Below, piece by piece: positions 42,890-53,725 of a stretch of 64,000 nucleotides of DNA. Position numbers and translations under genes: made by a program. The notes under the pieces were generated by a model that saw only the letters and a program-made list of their open reading frames with translations, searched no databases and was not told the DNA's origin. The stretch is taken from the NCBI GenBank assembly GCA_019454045.1, contig SKCR01038860.1:54817-118816 (forward strand). Reading direction: 5' to 3'. The DNA comes from Zanthoxylum bungeanum. Its lineage: Eukaryota > Streptophyta > Magnoliopsida > Sapindales > Rutaceae. Positions within the stretch are counted from its first letter, which is position 1. Each line of letters starts with the position of its first letter.

Positions 42890-45518
42890 TGATGAGTGGT
42901 TTGCTTATTAACCTGGAACACTAAATTATGCAAAAGCCTCTGTCGATGGTCAGATGCAAATACCCAGTTTAATCCAATTGAACCATATGTCTATGTCAAC
43001 CAAATTACCTAGATTCATTAAGATTAAGTTCCAATTATGGCTACCCCCGCCCGACAGGTATATTCCTATCCTATAAGGAAATCTATTAAAAGGGTTATCT
43101 ATCCTCAAGGAAGATCTTGGGTTATTGAGTCTAAGGTCTTAAACTTAAAATCCCTATGTCTAGTTCATTTTAAGTTTACCTAATCAATTTTATTAATGGC
43201 CAGTTAATAAAAAGCATTAAGATTAAGACTCAATAAATAAATCTTTAAATTACCCAACCTATAATCTAACCCCTTATAAACCGGTGATATTGAAATTCAT
43301 CACAACCCCAGATAACTAATTTAGTTACCACACATAACTAGGGCTAATAAAAACTTAAAAGTAAAAGACATAAAATGAAAATGCTTGAAAGTAATTGCGG
43401 TAAAGTAAAAGCTGAAAAGTAAATTACAATAAAATAAAATGCTAAGGTAAAAGGAATTACTTTTACTACTACTAATTTAGATATCTCCCATAAAATAATA
43501 TATAAACTTGTGATATTATTTTACCAACCGACCAATCTGGCGGTATCCTGATTAAGTCAAATTAAGTCCAACCAGCCATATAGGCGGTAATATTTGTCCA
43601 TAATCCAGCCATAAAGGTAGTACCAAAATAAATTTACCAACCGACCAATCTGGCGGTATCTTTGATTAGTGAGGTTTAAACCATATTAAATTGAATTGCC
43701 AACCGACCAATATAGCGGTATCCTTTATTAATCAGTATTTTAAATAGTGAATATATTATTTTAAGGGAGATTAATCTAAATAGTAACAGTAAAAGAATTA
43801 CCTTTCACCCTAGCTTGGGAAATTACCTCCTCATTACTGAAAAGTAAAAACTGAAAAATTAAAGAAAGAAAAGTACTGTGCGTAAAAGTAAATTGAGGAA
43901 AGTAAAAACTGAAAAGTAAAGAAAAGAAAGTGCGAAACTGAAAATTAATTATTGAAAACTAAAAATAAGCAAACTAGATACAATCTTCTTATTTATTCAT
44001 TAAGAATTTCAAAGAAGAAAGTATGAATTTTACAAATGAAATGGCTTGGTATTTATAGGCAAAATTTTGCCACCATCAAATCATCAATCAATTTCTCCAC
44101 CAAATCCATTATTAATTTCTCCACTAATTACTCCACCAAATCCATAATTGCTCCACTAATTTCTTATCTTGTTTGGTGGTGATTTGATAATTTTTATTAA
44201 TTATTTATTAATTAATATTTTGCTTTGAAAATGATTGATAATGACATTTAATAATTACACTCCACACACTTCTGGATGGTTCATCAATGTCGGTCATGAA
44301 ATCATCAGAATTTGAAAATATGTTCTCTTTAAAAGTTGTAGATCTTTGAGTCTTCTTTAATCTGGAACTTGAATTAGCTCAATCCGATATCTGAGTAAAT
44401 AGTTATGCCCAAAATACGACAGATGCGCAAAACTGGAATTTCCAAAACTGCACTTCGTCAAAAACGCCCTTTCAAGTTTCCAATCTCCAAAATTAATATA
44501 TCAAGTCCAATAATTGCCCTTATTTGATCTACATTTCGTCCTAAATGATTTCATTGAGTCCCGATATTATTTTATCTGCAAAATAAAATAAAACATATCA
44601 AAACGTTCATATTACCCAAACTATAATTTAACCCCTTATAAACCGGTGATATTGGATTTCATCACAACCCCAGATAACTGGCTTAGTTACGACACATATT
44701 TACAGGTAGTAAAAACTTAAATAAAAGAAAAGACATAAAGTAAAATACTAAAAATTAAATACTGAAAAGAAAGTGCGAAAGCGGAAATTAATTACTGAAA
44801 GCTGTAAATAAACAAACAAGATACAATCTTCTTAGTATTCTTAAGGAATTCCTTAGAAGAAAGTATGAATTTTACAAATGAAATGGCTTGGTATTTATAG
44901 GCAAAATTTTGCCTCCATCAAATCATCCATCAAATTCTCCACCAAATCCATTATTAATTTCTCCAATTAATACTCCACCAAATCCATAATTGCTTCACTA
45001 ATTGCTCATTGTTTGGTGTTGATTTGATAATTTTTATTAATTATTAATTAATTAATATTTTGCTTTGAAAATGATTGATAATGACTTTTAATAATTACAC
45101 TCCACACACTTCTGGATGGTTCATCAATTTCGGTCATGAAATCATCATAATTTGAAAATATTTTCTCTTTTAAAGTTGTAGATCTTTGAGTCTCTTTAAT
45201 CTGAACTTGAATCAGCTCAATCCGATATCGGAGTAAAACGTTATGCCCAAAATACGACAGATGCGCAAAACTGGAATTTCCAAAACTGCACTTCGTCAAA
45301 AACGCCCTTTCAAGTTTCCAATCTCCAAAATTAATATATCAAGTCCAATAATTGCCCTTATTTGATCCACATTTCATCCTAAATGATTTCATTGAGTCCC
45401 GATATTATTTTATCTGCAAAATAAAATAAAACATATCAAAACGTTCATCAAACCCGAGAAACTAAACAAAATATTAAGTAAAAGGGGCGGTAAATATTGA
45501 TATATTTTCCGCTCATCA
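42890..45518 (-). repeat. Element F left LTR block (mainly inverted, partly duplicated)
   Basis: After 10 bp of LTR start, the sequence switches to LTR in minus orientation at about 42900 (from AACCTGGAACACTAAATTATG). This copy runs to AAACGTTCAT at 44607. A second partial copy starts at 44608 (ATTACCCAAACTATAATTTA) and reaches the LTR terminus GCTCATCA at 45518. The repeat ACCAACCGACCAATCTGGCGG occurs at 43524, 43633 and 43698 within the first copy. No coding content. Confidence 0.8.
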
Positions 45519-45530
45519 CACCCCCAAACC
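45519..45530 (-). other. Polypurine tract of F, left
   Basis: The minus strand reads GGTTTGGGGGTG directly before the LTR start TGATGAGCGG. An identical tract lies at 50518-50529 on the plus strand. Confidence 0.85.
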
Positions 45531-46835
45531 TAACATTTTGCTAGTCATCGAGAAAACAACAAAATAAAATTAAAATTAAACTAAGCCACTTTCGTAGGGA
45601 TCACGGTTGCATTTAGCATATGCAACAAGCCTTAAACCCTAGGTGTCCCTAGTGGACGAGTTGTAGTCTCGTGAGGGTTTACAGCAATGATACCCACAAA
45701 ACATTTTACAAAGTAAAAAGGTATTAAAACTAATGCACACAAAAGCAAAAAGACAAGCGAAAAGAGAATAAAGAATTTAGTGACTAATCAGGTAAAATTT
45801 TACTCCAAGTTACTAGTTGTTTTGTTTCATTCTAAATTACCGAATAAGTAAATTCTCCGATTATTTTTACCATTCTTCATATACACAGCCAACAAAATAT
45901 TAAACAACTCATTTTTGCCCACAACAGTCATAAGTGCAGTTGATAAGAGAGTAATATTTTTGTCCTAAAGTTCTATCAGATTTCACATCTTTTTGGAAGC
46001 AATAGAATAATATTTCTGATTTTCTGATTTTTTCTTTGATTTTCTCTATTTTTTTTATTTATATACAATATCTTCCATCTATGTAGCGAGCTTTGGGTCG
46101 GTGGCTCCCAAACCAGTTGGTTTTAGGGCACCAGGTGTTAAGACACCCCTACGAACTTAATTACTCAGACTTCAAATATATATATTTTTGCAACATCTTC
46201 GATCCATGTAACGAGCTTTGGGCCAGTGACTCCCAAACCAGTTGGCTTTAGGGCACTAGGTGTTAAAACACCCTTACAGACTTAATAACTCGGATCTCAG
46301 ACGTTTTTTTTTTTTTTTTTTTTTACTCCACTGCTTTTTGGGATGTTTCCTCCAATTAAACTAGAGCACTGAATATTACAAACTTTTCAATTTTAACTCA
46401 TGTCCGTATGTTACTATATATGTTGATAATATCTGCTAACTAAACATATGAAGATTCTTTTTTAGTCAGTTTTAAGGAGAATTCACAAATTAAATAATTC
46501 AAAATGAAATAAACAAAAATTAACTTGTTTCGAAATAGGTTTGAGATACGTCTCAGGAGTGGAAACTCCTTACTCGGCTATCTCTTACCAATTTCACTTT
46601 TTTAGTCAAATTAAAAACACAAATATTTTTGTAATTTTTTGAAAAATTTTCAATTTTTTTGTATTTTTCGAAAAATTTTGGACTAAAAATAAAAACAACA
46701 TACAAACTACAACATACAAACTAAAAACAAGGTACTAATCAACTAAATCACTCCCCAAAACCTAATGAGACATTGTCCCCAATGTCTTAAACAGTAAAAT
46801 GAGAGTTAAGAAGGTCGTACCTGGTTAGCTGAAAT
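45531..46835 (-). other. Athila 3' internal region, non-coding
   Basis: Untranslated DNA lies between the LOG pseudogene and the polypurine tract. It contains the Athila-type block CATTGGGGACAATGTCTC on the minus strand (about 46765-46790), A/T-rich stretches and, at 46304-46324, a run of 21 T. The part 45800-46015 is repeated in inverse orientation at 50040-50235. Confidence 0.7.
46070..46303. repeat. 125-bp direct duplication
   Basis: Two copies start at 46070 and 46195, sharing GCGAGCTTTGGGTCGGTGGC / ACGAGCTTTGGGCCAGTGAC, CTCCCAAACCAGTTGG and AGGTGTTAAGACACCC / AGGTGTTAAAACACCC. Differences are mostly transitions. The block is non-coding. Confidence 0.85.
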
Positions 46836-47493
46836 CTATAGGAAATTAAAGGTTAAGATCCAGATTAACTCTACGCCCTTACCACGATCGTCCTCAGACC
46901 AATTTATCTTTGATAGGATAGGGTCAACTTGTGGCTCATGAGCTAAGAGTTGACCTATTAGATCCGGAGCAGTTCTGGCAGTAAAGAGGAGTTCTTTCAT
47001 AGGTTTTGACACGAACCCATTTCTCCGAGCATCATCAAGAAAAACACAAAGAAAATCATAAAATCCATCAACGTTAAGCAACAAGTGGTTTCTGGTGTAT
47101 GTTCAGGTTTGCCCAAGATAGAACTATAAAAAATTCCTCTAATGTACCCAAACCACCTGGCAAAGCATAAAAAGCATCAGCACGATTAATCATTTCTACC
47201 AGGCGGTTCAGACATACCTGGCACGATCAGTTCCTCTCCGTTTGATGACCCAATAAGATTTGCCTCTGCCAAGGGTTTTGGGATGATTCCCAAAAAAATG
47301 ACTGCCTCCTTCCTGCAGCCTTTGAAACGATCCCCATAAGTCCAAGATTCCTCCGCCATATATTAAGTGCATATTCCTTGCAGCTAAGACTCGACCCAAT
47401 TCCTGTGCTGCTTCTGGTATTGTGGCTTAGTTCCAACACTAGTACCGCAAAATACACAGATATTTTCAACTCGTTTTCTTGAAGTGGCTCCAT
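46836..47493 (-). pseudogene. LOG: Captured LOG-type cytokinin phosphoribohydrolase gene, intronless
   Basis: LOG enzymes release active cytokinin base from its riboside 5'-monophosphate. On the minus strand from about 47480 the family can be followed end to end in three frames: ICVFCGTSVGTKPQYQ, AAQELGRVLAARNMHLIYGG, LGLMGIVSKAA, then IIPKPLAEANLIG, then [20 protein letters not shown], then [10 protein letters not shown], and finally [20 protein letters not shown] to a TAG at 46836. The nucleotide-binding GGG..GLMG and the signature PGGxGTxxE are both readable. Length, about 219 codons, fits the family. At least five small frameshifts break it. Plant LOG genes normally have several introns; none is seen, which points to an mRNA origin. 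It lies downstream of the integrase tail and before the Athila 3' region, where Athila elements carry an env-like gene. Confidence 0.88.
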
Positions 47494-48153
47494 TTTTATG
47501 TATTTCTTTCTCAACTCTGGATGCCTTCAAAAGTGCAATGACGGGCTGAATTTATAGTACCTGAAAAGGGTGAGTAAAAATAGCACAAGTATCTTCCAGA
47601 GGACGATTAGTAGCGAAATAATATCGTGATAGTCAAAAAGGTCTGGATCCTGTCGGAGAAAATAAAAGAAAAAAACAAAACAAATCATAATTATTAAGAA
47701 AAGACAAAGAGATATAATATTTACAAGAAAAGTAACGGCTTGATTAACGTCTATGCGTCAGGAACAAGTTTCCCATCCAATTTTCTTATAAATTGGCAAA
47801 CAGGGTCTTTTTGAGTCAGATTCCCGAGACTTAACATTGTCTTTCTTTTTGGAATTGTGTATGTAATTTGCGAATGGTTATATGAACATATCCACTGGGA
47901 TGCGTCTCAAGAGTCGAAGATATTCATCTAAAGACTCCTTACTCAAGCCATCCCTAATGAAGTTAATTTTGTCTTCGCGATTATCAGACACCATTCCTAA
48001 AGAACGACAACGAGTGTTGCAATTAAATCGTGCACATTTCAACAAAAACACCATTTCTTAGCTCTACGTTTCTTTGCATGGGTGCTTCTTCCAAAACCAG
48101 GCAGATGTGAAATAAAAGAATCAGAAGACTCACCTGCCAATCGGACTCGTGCT
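47494..48153 (-). other. Non-coding stretch between LOG and the short ORF
   Basis: No family is recognised. A T-rich tract ending CTCCGACAG on the minus strand (about 47650-47700) resembles a splice acceptor. A block near 47890-47960 (ACTCCTTACTCAAGCCATCC) recurs in part at 46550-46600 and 52545-52560, and so belongs to the Athila backbone. Confidence 0.5.
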
Positions 48154-48354
48154 TCAATTACCCCAACGAATATCATTAGGAATACCATGGATTGTTAATA
48201 ACCTCATCCGTTCCAAGCGAGCTTTGTATACTTTCATCAGAGATTTTGGAGGGAGAGAAGGAAATTGCTTGTGAAGATTTGCGAAAGCTTCTTCCATCTT
48301 GAAATGACTAAACCTGCAAAAGTTAAACACACAAATTAAATCACACCAAATCAC
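48154..48354 (-). CDS. Short unassigned ORF after integrase tail
   Basis: It is open for 66 codons, with a likely inner start at MEEAFANLHKQFPSLPPKSL. It is basic and Leu/Pro-rich and ends IHGIPNDIRWGN. A TTTTGCAG acceptor-like sequence lies just before the inner Met. The family is not recognised. By position it could be the remnant of the extra gene that Athila elements carry after pol. Confidence 0.3.
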   Translation of the reverse strand: MIWCDLICVFNFCRFSHFKMEEAFANLHKQFPSLPPKSLMKVYKARLERMRLLTIHGIPNDIRWGN

Positions 48355-48459
48355 AATATATACAAAAATTGCATGGGTTGCCTCCCTGCTAGCGCTAAGT
48401 TTAAAGTCGTCAGCCAGACATGACTTCTCGAACGTTAAGCTGGATCTAAAAGTGTAACA

Positions 48460-48790
48460 CTTTCTTTTTGTCGCTCAAATGATTCTCCCAGTAGTGCTTG
48501 ACACGCTTGTTTTTAACCTTGAAAGTTTTGTTAGCGTAGGATCATGATCTCATCTATCTCAACGGCTCATTGGTAAAACTTTGGTGATCACAAATGGACC
48601 TGACCACCGTGATTTTGGCTTCCATGGGAAGATTTTCACCCTTGATTTGTTTAACAGTACCTTCTGCCCTGGTTCCAGTTGTATGCGCACTAACTTCTCA
48701 TCATGTCTTTTCTTGCCCTTTTCTTTGTACAATTTGGCATCTTCAAAAGGCTGATTGTGAAATTCCTCCAATTCGTTGAGGGTGGAACTT
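48460..48790 (-). pseudogene. Element F integrase C-terminal tail
   Basis: It is open in 48559-48771: LNELEEFHNQPFEDAKLYKE, then LEPGQKVLLNKSRVKIFPWK, then SRWSGPFVITKVLP. A frame change is followed by TFKVKNKRVKHYWENHLSDK near 48470-48530. This is the GPY-like DNA-binding end of Athila integrases. The zinc finger and DDE core are absent upstream; instead the protease end lies only about 300 bp away. Confidence 0.85.
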
Positions 48791-49707
48791 TTCTCTTCTG
48801 TTGCTTGTAGAGCAAGAATTGGCTCTTTCAGTGCACAAAAGATGCTTTATCTTTAGGCTCCACAGGCAATTGACATGTTTTAGTTTGTCAGTAGAACTTT
48901 GTCTTTATCAGAGTTCTGAATGGTACAGTGTATCACATCGAGTTGAAACATTCCTCATTCTTTTCATCATCTGGAAAATTCATGGCCTTGAAAACATGAA
49001 TGTTACTTCTTGGTCTTGTACCCTCATGGTTAGTTTCTCCTTTTGTACATCAATAAGGTTCGACCTGTAGCCAAGAACGGTCTCCCGAGGATGATTGGCA
49101 CGTCTGCGTCTCCTTCATATCAAGGACAATAAAATCTGCTGGAAAATGAATTTGTCAACCTTGACCAGCACATCCTCAACTACGCCTCTTGGAAATACGA
49201 GCGTTCTATCAGCAAGTTGCAGTGAGACTGAAGTTGGCATTGTTTCTCCAATCTGCATTTCCTGAAAATAGAAAAAGGCATCAAGTTAACACTAGCACCT
49301 AAATCACATAAAGCCTTACCAAAGTTATGTTCTCCTATGACGCAAGGAACAGTGAAACTGCCAGGATCTTTCAACTTTGGGGGAAGTTTCCTCTGAATGA
49401 TAGCACTGCATTCTTCTGTTAATGCTACTGTCTCGTAATCCCCCAATCTCCGCTTTCGTGAAAGAATATCTTCATGAATTTGGCATAGGGGGATTTGTTC
49501 CAACGCTTCTGCAAATGGAATGTTGATATGCAGCTTTTTGAAGATCTCCAGAGAAACCGGGAAAATGCTTGTCCAATTTATTCTTCTGAAGACGTTGAGG
49601 AAAAGGTGGAGGTGGAGTGATCTGTTCTTTTTCCTTTGCTTCTTTTTCTTCCATTTGTTGCTTTGTTTCTTTTGGAACTTCCTCAGCAGTTGAATTGACT
49701 CCAACAT
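48791..49707 (-). pseudogene. Element F gag-protease region
   Basis: It is open in 49180-49707: FPVSLEIFKKLHINIPFAEA, then ILSRKRRLGDYETVALTEEC, then RKLPPKLKDPGSFTVPCVIG, then the protease active site GKALCDLGASVNLMPFSIFR (catalytic Asp in DLGAS, about 49270-49310). After a frame change the protease continues as LADRTLVFPRGVVEDVLVKV (about 49140-49215) and VPIILGRPFLATG-like sequence (about 49070-49100). The usual RT should follow but is deleted. Confidence 0.85.
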
Positions 49708-50030
49708 CTTGTGATTTCAGTACCGCTCTTTAACATGATGGCATGACATTGTTCCTTCCCCATGTTTCTTGGATTGGCTCTGTGTTGCTGGAAGGGTACT
49801 AGCGGTCTGTAACTCTGAGCATTTGCCAGTGGTCCCATTTGATTCTCTAGTGCTTTAATAGAAGCAGATTGACTTTGAATTAATGCCGCTTGAGATTGAA
49901 ATATAGCATCAAACTTTTTAACTGAGTCAGCACTTCTGTTATGCCTGGTTCATTTGTCTGCTCCTGGCTTTTGTTCTGCTGTTGGAATTCAGGTGGTGGA
50001 TAGTTCGTGTCAAAACCTTATACCAGAAAA
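49708..50030 (-). pseudogene. gag: Element F gag C-terminal fragment
   Basis: The minus strand encodes ASIKALENQMGPLANAQSYR and, after a frame change, HRANPRNMGKEQCHAIMLKS at about 49730-49870. Both are Athila gag signatures, just before the protease linker. The N-terminal capsid is missing: at about 50030 the sequence turns into an inverted copy of the element's own 3' region. Confidence 0.78.
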
Positions 50031-50517
50031 ATCAGAAATATTATTCTATTGCTCCAAAAAGATGTGAAATCTGATAGAACTTTAGGAGACAAAAAATTAT
50101 CTATTATCAACTGCACTTATGACTGTTGTGGGCAAAAATGAGTTGTTTAATATTTTGTTGGCTGTGTATATGAAGAATGTTAAAAATAATCGGAGAATTT
50201 ACTTATTCGGTAATTTAGAATGAAACAAAACAACTAGTAATGGAGTAAAAGTTTACCTGATTAGTCACTAAATTTCTTTATTCTCTTCGCTTGTCTTTTT
50301 GCTTTTGTGTGCATTAGTTTAATACCTTTTTACTTTTGTAAATGTTTGTGGGTATCATTGCTGTAAACCCTCACGAGACTACAACTCGTCCACTAGGGAC
50401 ACTATGGTTTTTAAAGGCTTGTTGCATATGCTAAATGCAACCGTGATCCCTACGAAAGTGGCTTAGTTTAATTTTAATTTTATTTTGTTGTTTTGCTCGA
50501 GGACTAGCAAAATGTTA
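50031..50517 (+). repeat. Inverted copy of the F 3' internal region
   Basis: 50040-50517 is the reverse complement of about 45531-46015: GATGTGAAATCTGATAGAAC at 50060 pairs with GTTCTATCAGATTTCACATC at about 45967, and TTTGTTGGCTGTGTATATGA matches its inverse at about 45885. It leads into a second polypurine tract facing right. Confidence 0.88.
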
Positions 50518-50529
50518 GGTTTGGGGGTG
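50518..50529 (+). other. Polypurine tract of F, right
   Basis: GGTTTGGGGGTG directly precedes the LTR start TGATGAGCGG at 50530, a mirror image of 45519-45530. Confidence 0.85.
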
Positions 50530-52533
50530 TGATGAGCGGAAAATATATCAAATTACGCCCTTTTACTTAATATTTTGTTTAGTTTCTCGGGTTTGATGAA
50601 CGTTTTGATATGTTTGATTTTATTTTGCAGAGATAAAATAATATCGGGACTCAATGAAATCATTTAGGATGAAATGTGGATCAAATAAGGGCAATTATGG
50701 ACTTGATATATTAATTTTGAGATTGGAAACTTGAAAGGGCGTTTTGACGAAGTGCAGTTTTGGAAATTCCAGTTTTGCGCATCTGTCGTATTTTGGGCAT
50801 AACCTTTTACCCCGATATCGGATTGAGCTGATTCAAGTTCCAGATTAAAGAAGACTCAACGATATACAACTTTGAAAGAAAAATATTTTCAAAATCTGAA
50901 GATTTCATGACCGAAATGATGAACCATCCAGAAGTGTGTGGAGTGGAGTGTAATTATTAAAAGTCATTATCAATCATTTTCAAAGCAAAATATTAATTAA
51001 TAAATAATTAATAAAAATTATCAAATCACACCAAACAAGATAAGCAATTAGTGGAGCAATTATGGATTTGGTGGAGGAGTAATATTGGAGAAATTAATAA
51101 TGGATTTGGTGGAGAAATTGATTGATGATTTGATGGTGGGCAAATTTTGCCATAAATACCAAGCCATTTCATTGTAAAATTCATACTTTCTTCTAAGGAA
51201 TTCCTTAGAAATACTAAGAGATTGTATCTTGTTTGTTTATTTACAACTTTCAGTAATTAATTTCCGCTTCGCACTTTCTTTTCTTTACTTTTTCAGTTTT
51301 TACTTTCCGCAATTTACTTTTACGCACAGTACTTTCTTTCTTTAATTCAGTTTTTACTTTTCAGTAATGAGGAGGTAACTCCCCTTGCTGGGGTAAAGGT
51401 AAAACTTTTATTACTATATATTTAGATTAATCTCCTTAATTATATATATAAACTAGTTAAAACCTGACTTAACGAGGATACCCACCATATGGTGGTTGGT
51501 TGGTAATTATATTATTATTTGACTTAATCTGGATACCGCCTATATGGCTGGTTGGAATAATTATATGCAAAGTTAATCTATTATATTAAGGGAGATATCT
51601 AAAATAGAAAGAATAAAAGTGGATCCTTTTACCTCAGCATTTTCTTTTATTGTAATTTTATTTATTTACTTTTCAGCAATTTACTATTCAGCAATTTACT
51701 TTTCAGGAATTACTTTCAGCATTTACTTTCAGGTATTTAATTTTTAGTATTTTACTTTATGTCTTTTCTTTTATTAAGTTTTTACTACCTATAAAATATG
51801 TGTCGTAAACTAGCCAGTTATCTGGGTGGTGATGAAATCCAATATCACCGGTTTATAAGGTTAAATTATAGTTTGGGTAATATAAAGGGTTTTTTTATTG
51901 AGTCTTAATCCTAATGCTTTTTTATTAACTGTCCATTAATAAAATTGAACTGGTAAATCTAAAATGAACTAGACATAGGGATTTTAGGTTTAAGGCCCTA
52001 GACTTAATAGCCCACGATCTTCCTTGAGGATAGAAAACACCTTTAATAGATGTCCTTACAGGATAGGAATATACCTGTCGGGCGGGGGTAGCCATAATTG
52101 GAACTTAAACTTATGAATCCAGATAATTTGGTTGACATAGACATATGGTTCAATTGGGTTAAACTGGGTATTTGTGTCTGACCATCGACAGAGGCTTACA
52201 CATAATTTAGTGTCCAGGTTAATAAATCAATATATTACCCAACTTTAAGATAACCACTTCATCTTTAAAATGATATTGGAAGAAATCACAACCCTAGATA
52301 GTTTTTAATATTGAATTTTCTTAAAACATATTTCGATAATTTTATTTACTTGCTTTTAAATTTAGAATCGTCACCATTTTCAAATCAATCAATCAAACAA
52401 TCTGTTAGATACTAGTAATCATTTGACCTCATAAAATTAATAGTTTTGATATTAAGTCCTCGTGGGATCGATATTTTTATACTACTTGAACGATACGTGC
52501 GCTTGCGTTATACGTGTGTGTTTACGCCGGTCA
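50530..52533 (+). repeat. Full-length Athila LTR, + orientation
   Basis: It runs from TGATGAGCGGAAAATATATC to TTTACGCCGGTCA, 2004 bp, TG...CA. It is bordered on the left by a polypurine tract (as a 3' LTR). On the right AGTTTTTGG follows, the first bases of the region that in Athila elements leads into the tRNA-Asp primer site (TTTTTGGCGCCG...). An LTR with both borders suggests recombination between elements. Confidence 0.82.
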
Positions 52534-52577
52534 AGTTTTTGGACTCAAGCCATCCCTAATGTTTATTACAGGATAAC
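52534..52577. other. Bridge between oppositely oriented LTRs
   Basis: 44 bp start with AGTTTTTGG, the stub of the primer-site region, and continue ACTCAAGCCATCCCTAATG, which recurs in the internal region at about 47935-47955. Confidence 0.7.
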
Positions 52578-53725
52578 CATCCCTACACACACATGTATAA
52601 CGCAAGCGCACGTATCGTTCAAGTAGTATAAAAATATCGATCCCACGAGGACTTAATATCTAATCTATTAATTTTATGAGGTCAAATGATTACTAGTATC
52701 TAACAGGTTGTTGGAATGATTTGAAATGGTGACGATTCTAATTTAAAAACAAGTAAATAACATTGTTCGAAAGTAGATTTTAAGAAAATTTAATATTAAA
52801 AACTATCTAGGGTTGTGATTTCTTCCAATATCATTTTAAAGATGAAGTGGTTATCTTAAAGTTGGGTAATATATTGATTTATTACCTGGAACACTAAATT
52901 ATGTGTAAGCCTCTGTCGATGGTCAGACACAAATACCCAGTTTAACCCAATTGAACCATATGTCTATGTCAACCAAATTATCTGGATTCATTAAGTTTAA
53001 GTTCCAATTATGGCTACCCCCGCCCGACAGGTATATTCCTATCCTGTAAGGAAATCTATTAAAGGGTTATCTATCCTCAAGGAAGATCGTGGGCTATTAA
53101 GTCTAAGGTCTTAAACCTAAAATCTCTATGTCTAGTTCATTTTAGATTTACCAGTTCAATTTTATTAATGGCCAGTTAATAAAAAGCATTAGGATTAAGA
53201 CTCAATAAATAAACCTTTATATTACCCAAACTATAATTTAACCCCTTATAAACCGGTGATATTGGATTTCATCACAACCCCAGATAACTGGCTTAGTTAC
53301 GACACATATTTATAGGTAGTAAAAACTGAAATAAAAGAAAAGACATAAAGTAAAATACTAAAAATTAAATACTGCATGGTTCATCAATTTCGGTCATGAA
53401 ATCTTCAGAATTCGAAAATAATTTCTCTTTCAAAGTTGTAGATCGTTGAGTCTCTTTAATCTGGCACTTGAATCAGCTCAATCCGATATCTGAGTAAAAC
53501 GTTATGCCCAAAATATGACAGATGCGCAAAACTGGAATTTCCAAAACTGCACTTCGTCAAAACGCCCTTTCAAGTTTCCAATCTCCAAAATTAATATATC
53601 AAGTCCAATAATTGCCCTTATTTGACCCATATTTCATCCTAAATGATTTCATTGAGTCCCAATATTATTTTATCTGCAAAATAAAATAAAACATATCAAA
53701 ACGTTCATCAAATCCGAGAAACTAA
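52578..53725 (-). repeat. Partial Athila LTR, - orientation, internal deletion
   Basis: It starts near the LTR 3' end (ACACACATGTATAACGCAAGC) and is colinear with the left inverted LTR. It jumps at about 53375 from AAATTAAATACTG to CATGGTTCATCAATTTCGG, losing about 350 bp, and stops near 53725 short of the LTR terminus. Confidence 0.8.

Noticed and set aside
48154..48354. Env-like protein of Athila
   Set aside because: No signal peptide or transmembrane segment is visible in the 66 codons, so the env assignment cannot be supported; it is listed only as an unassigned ORF.
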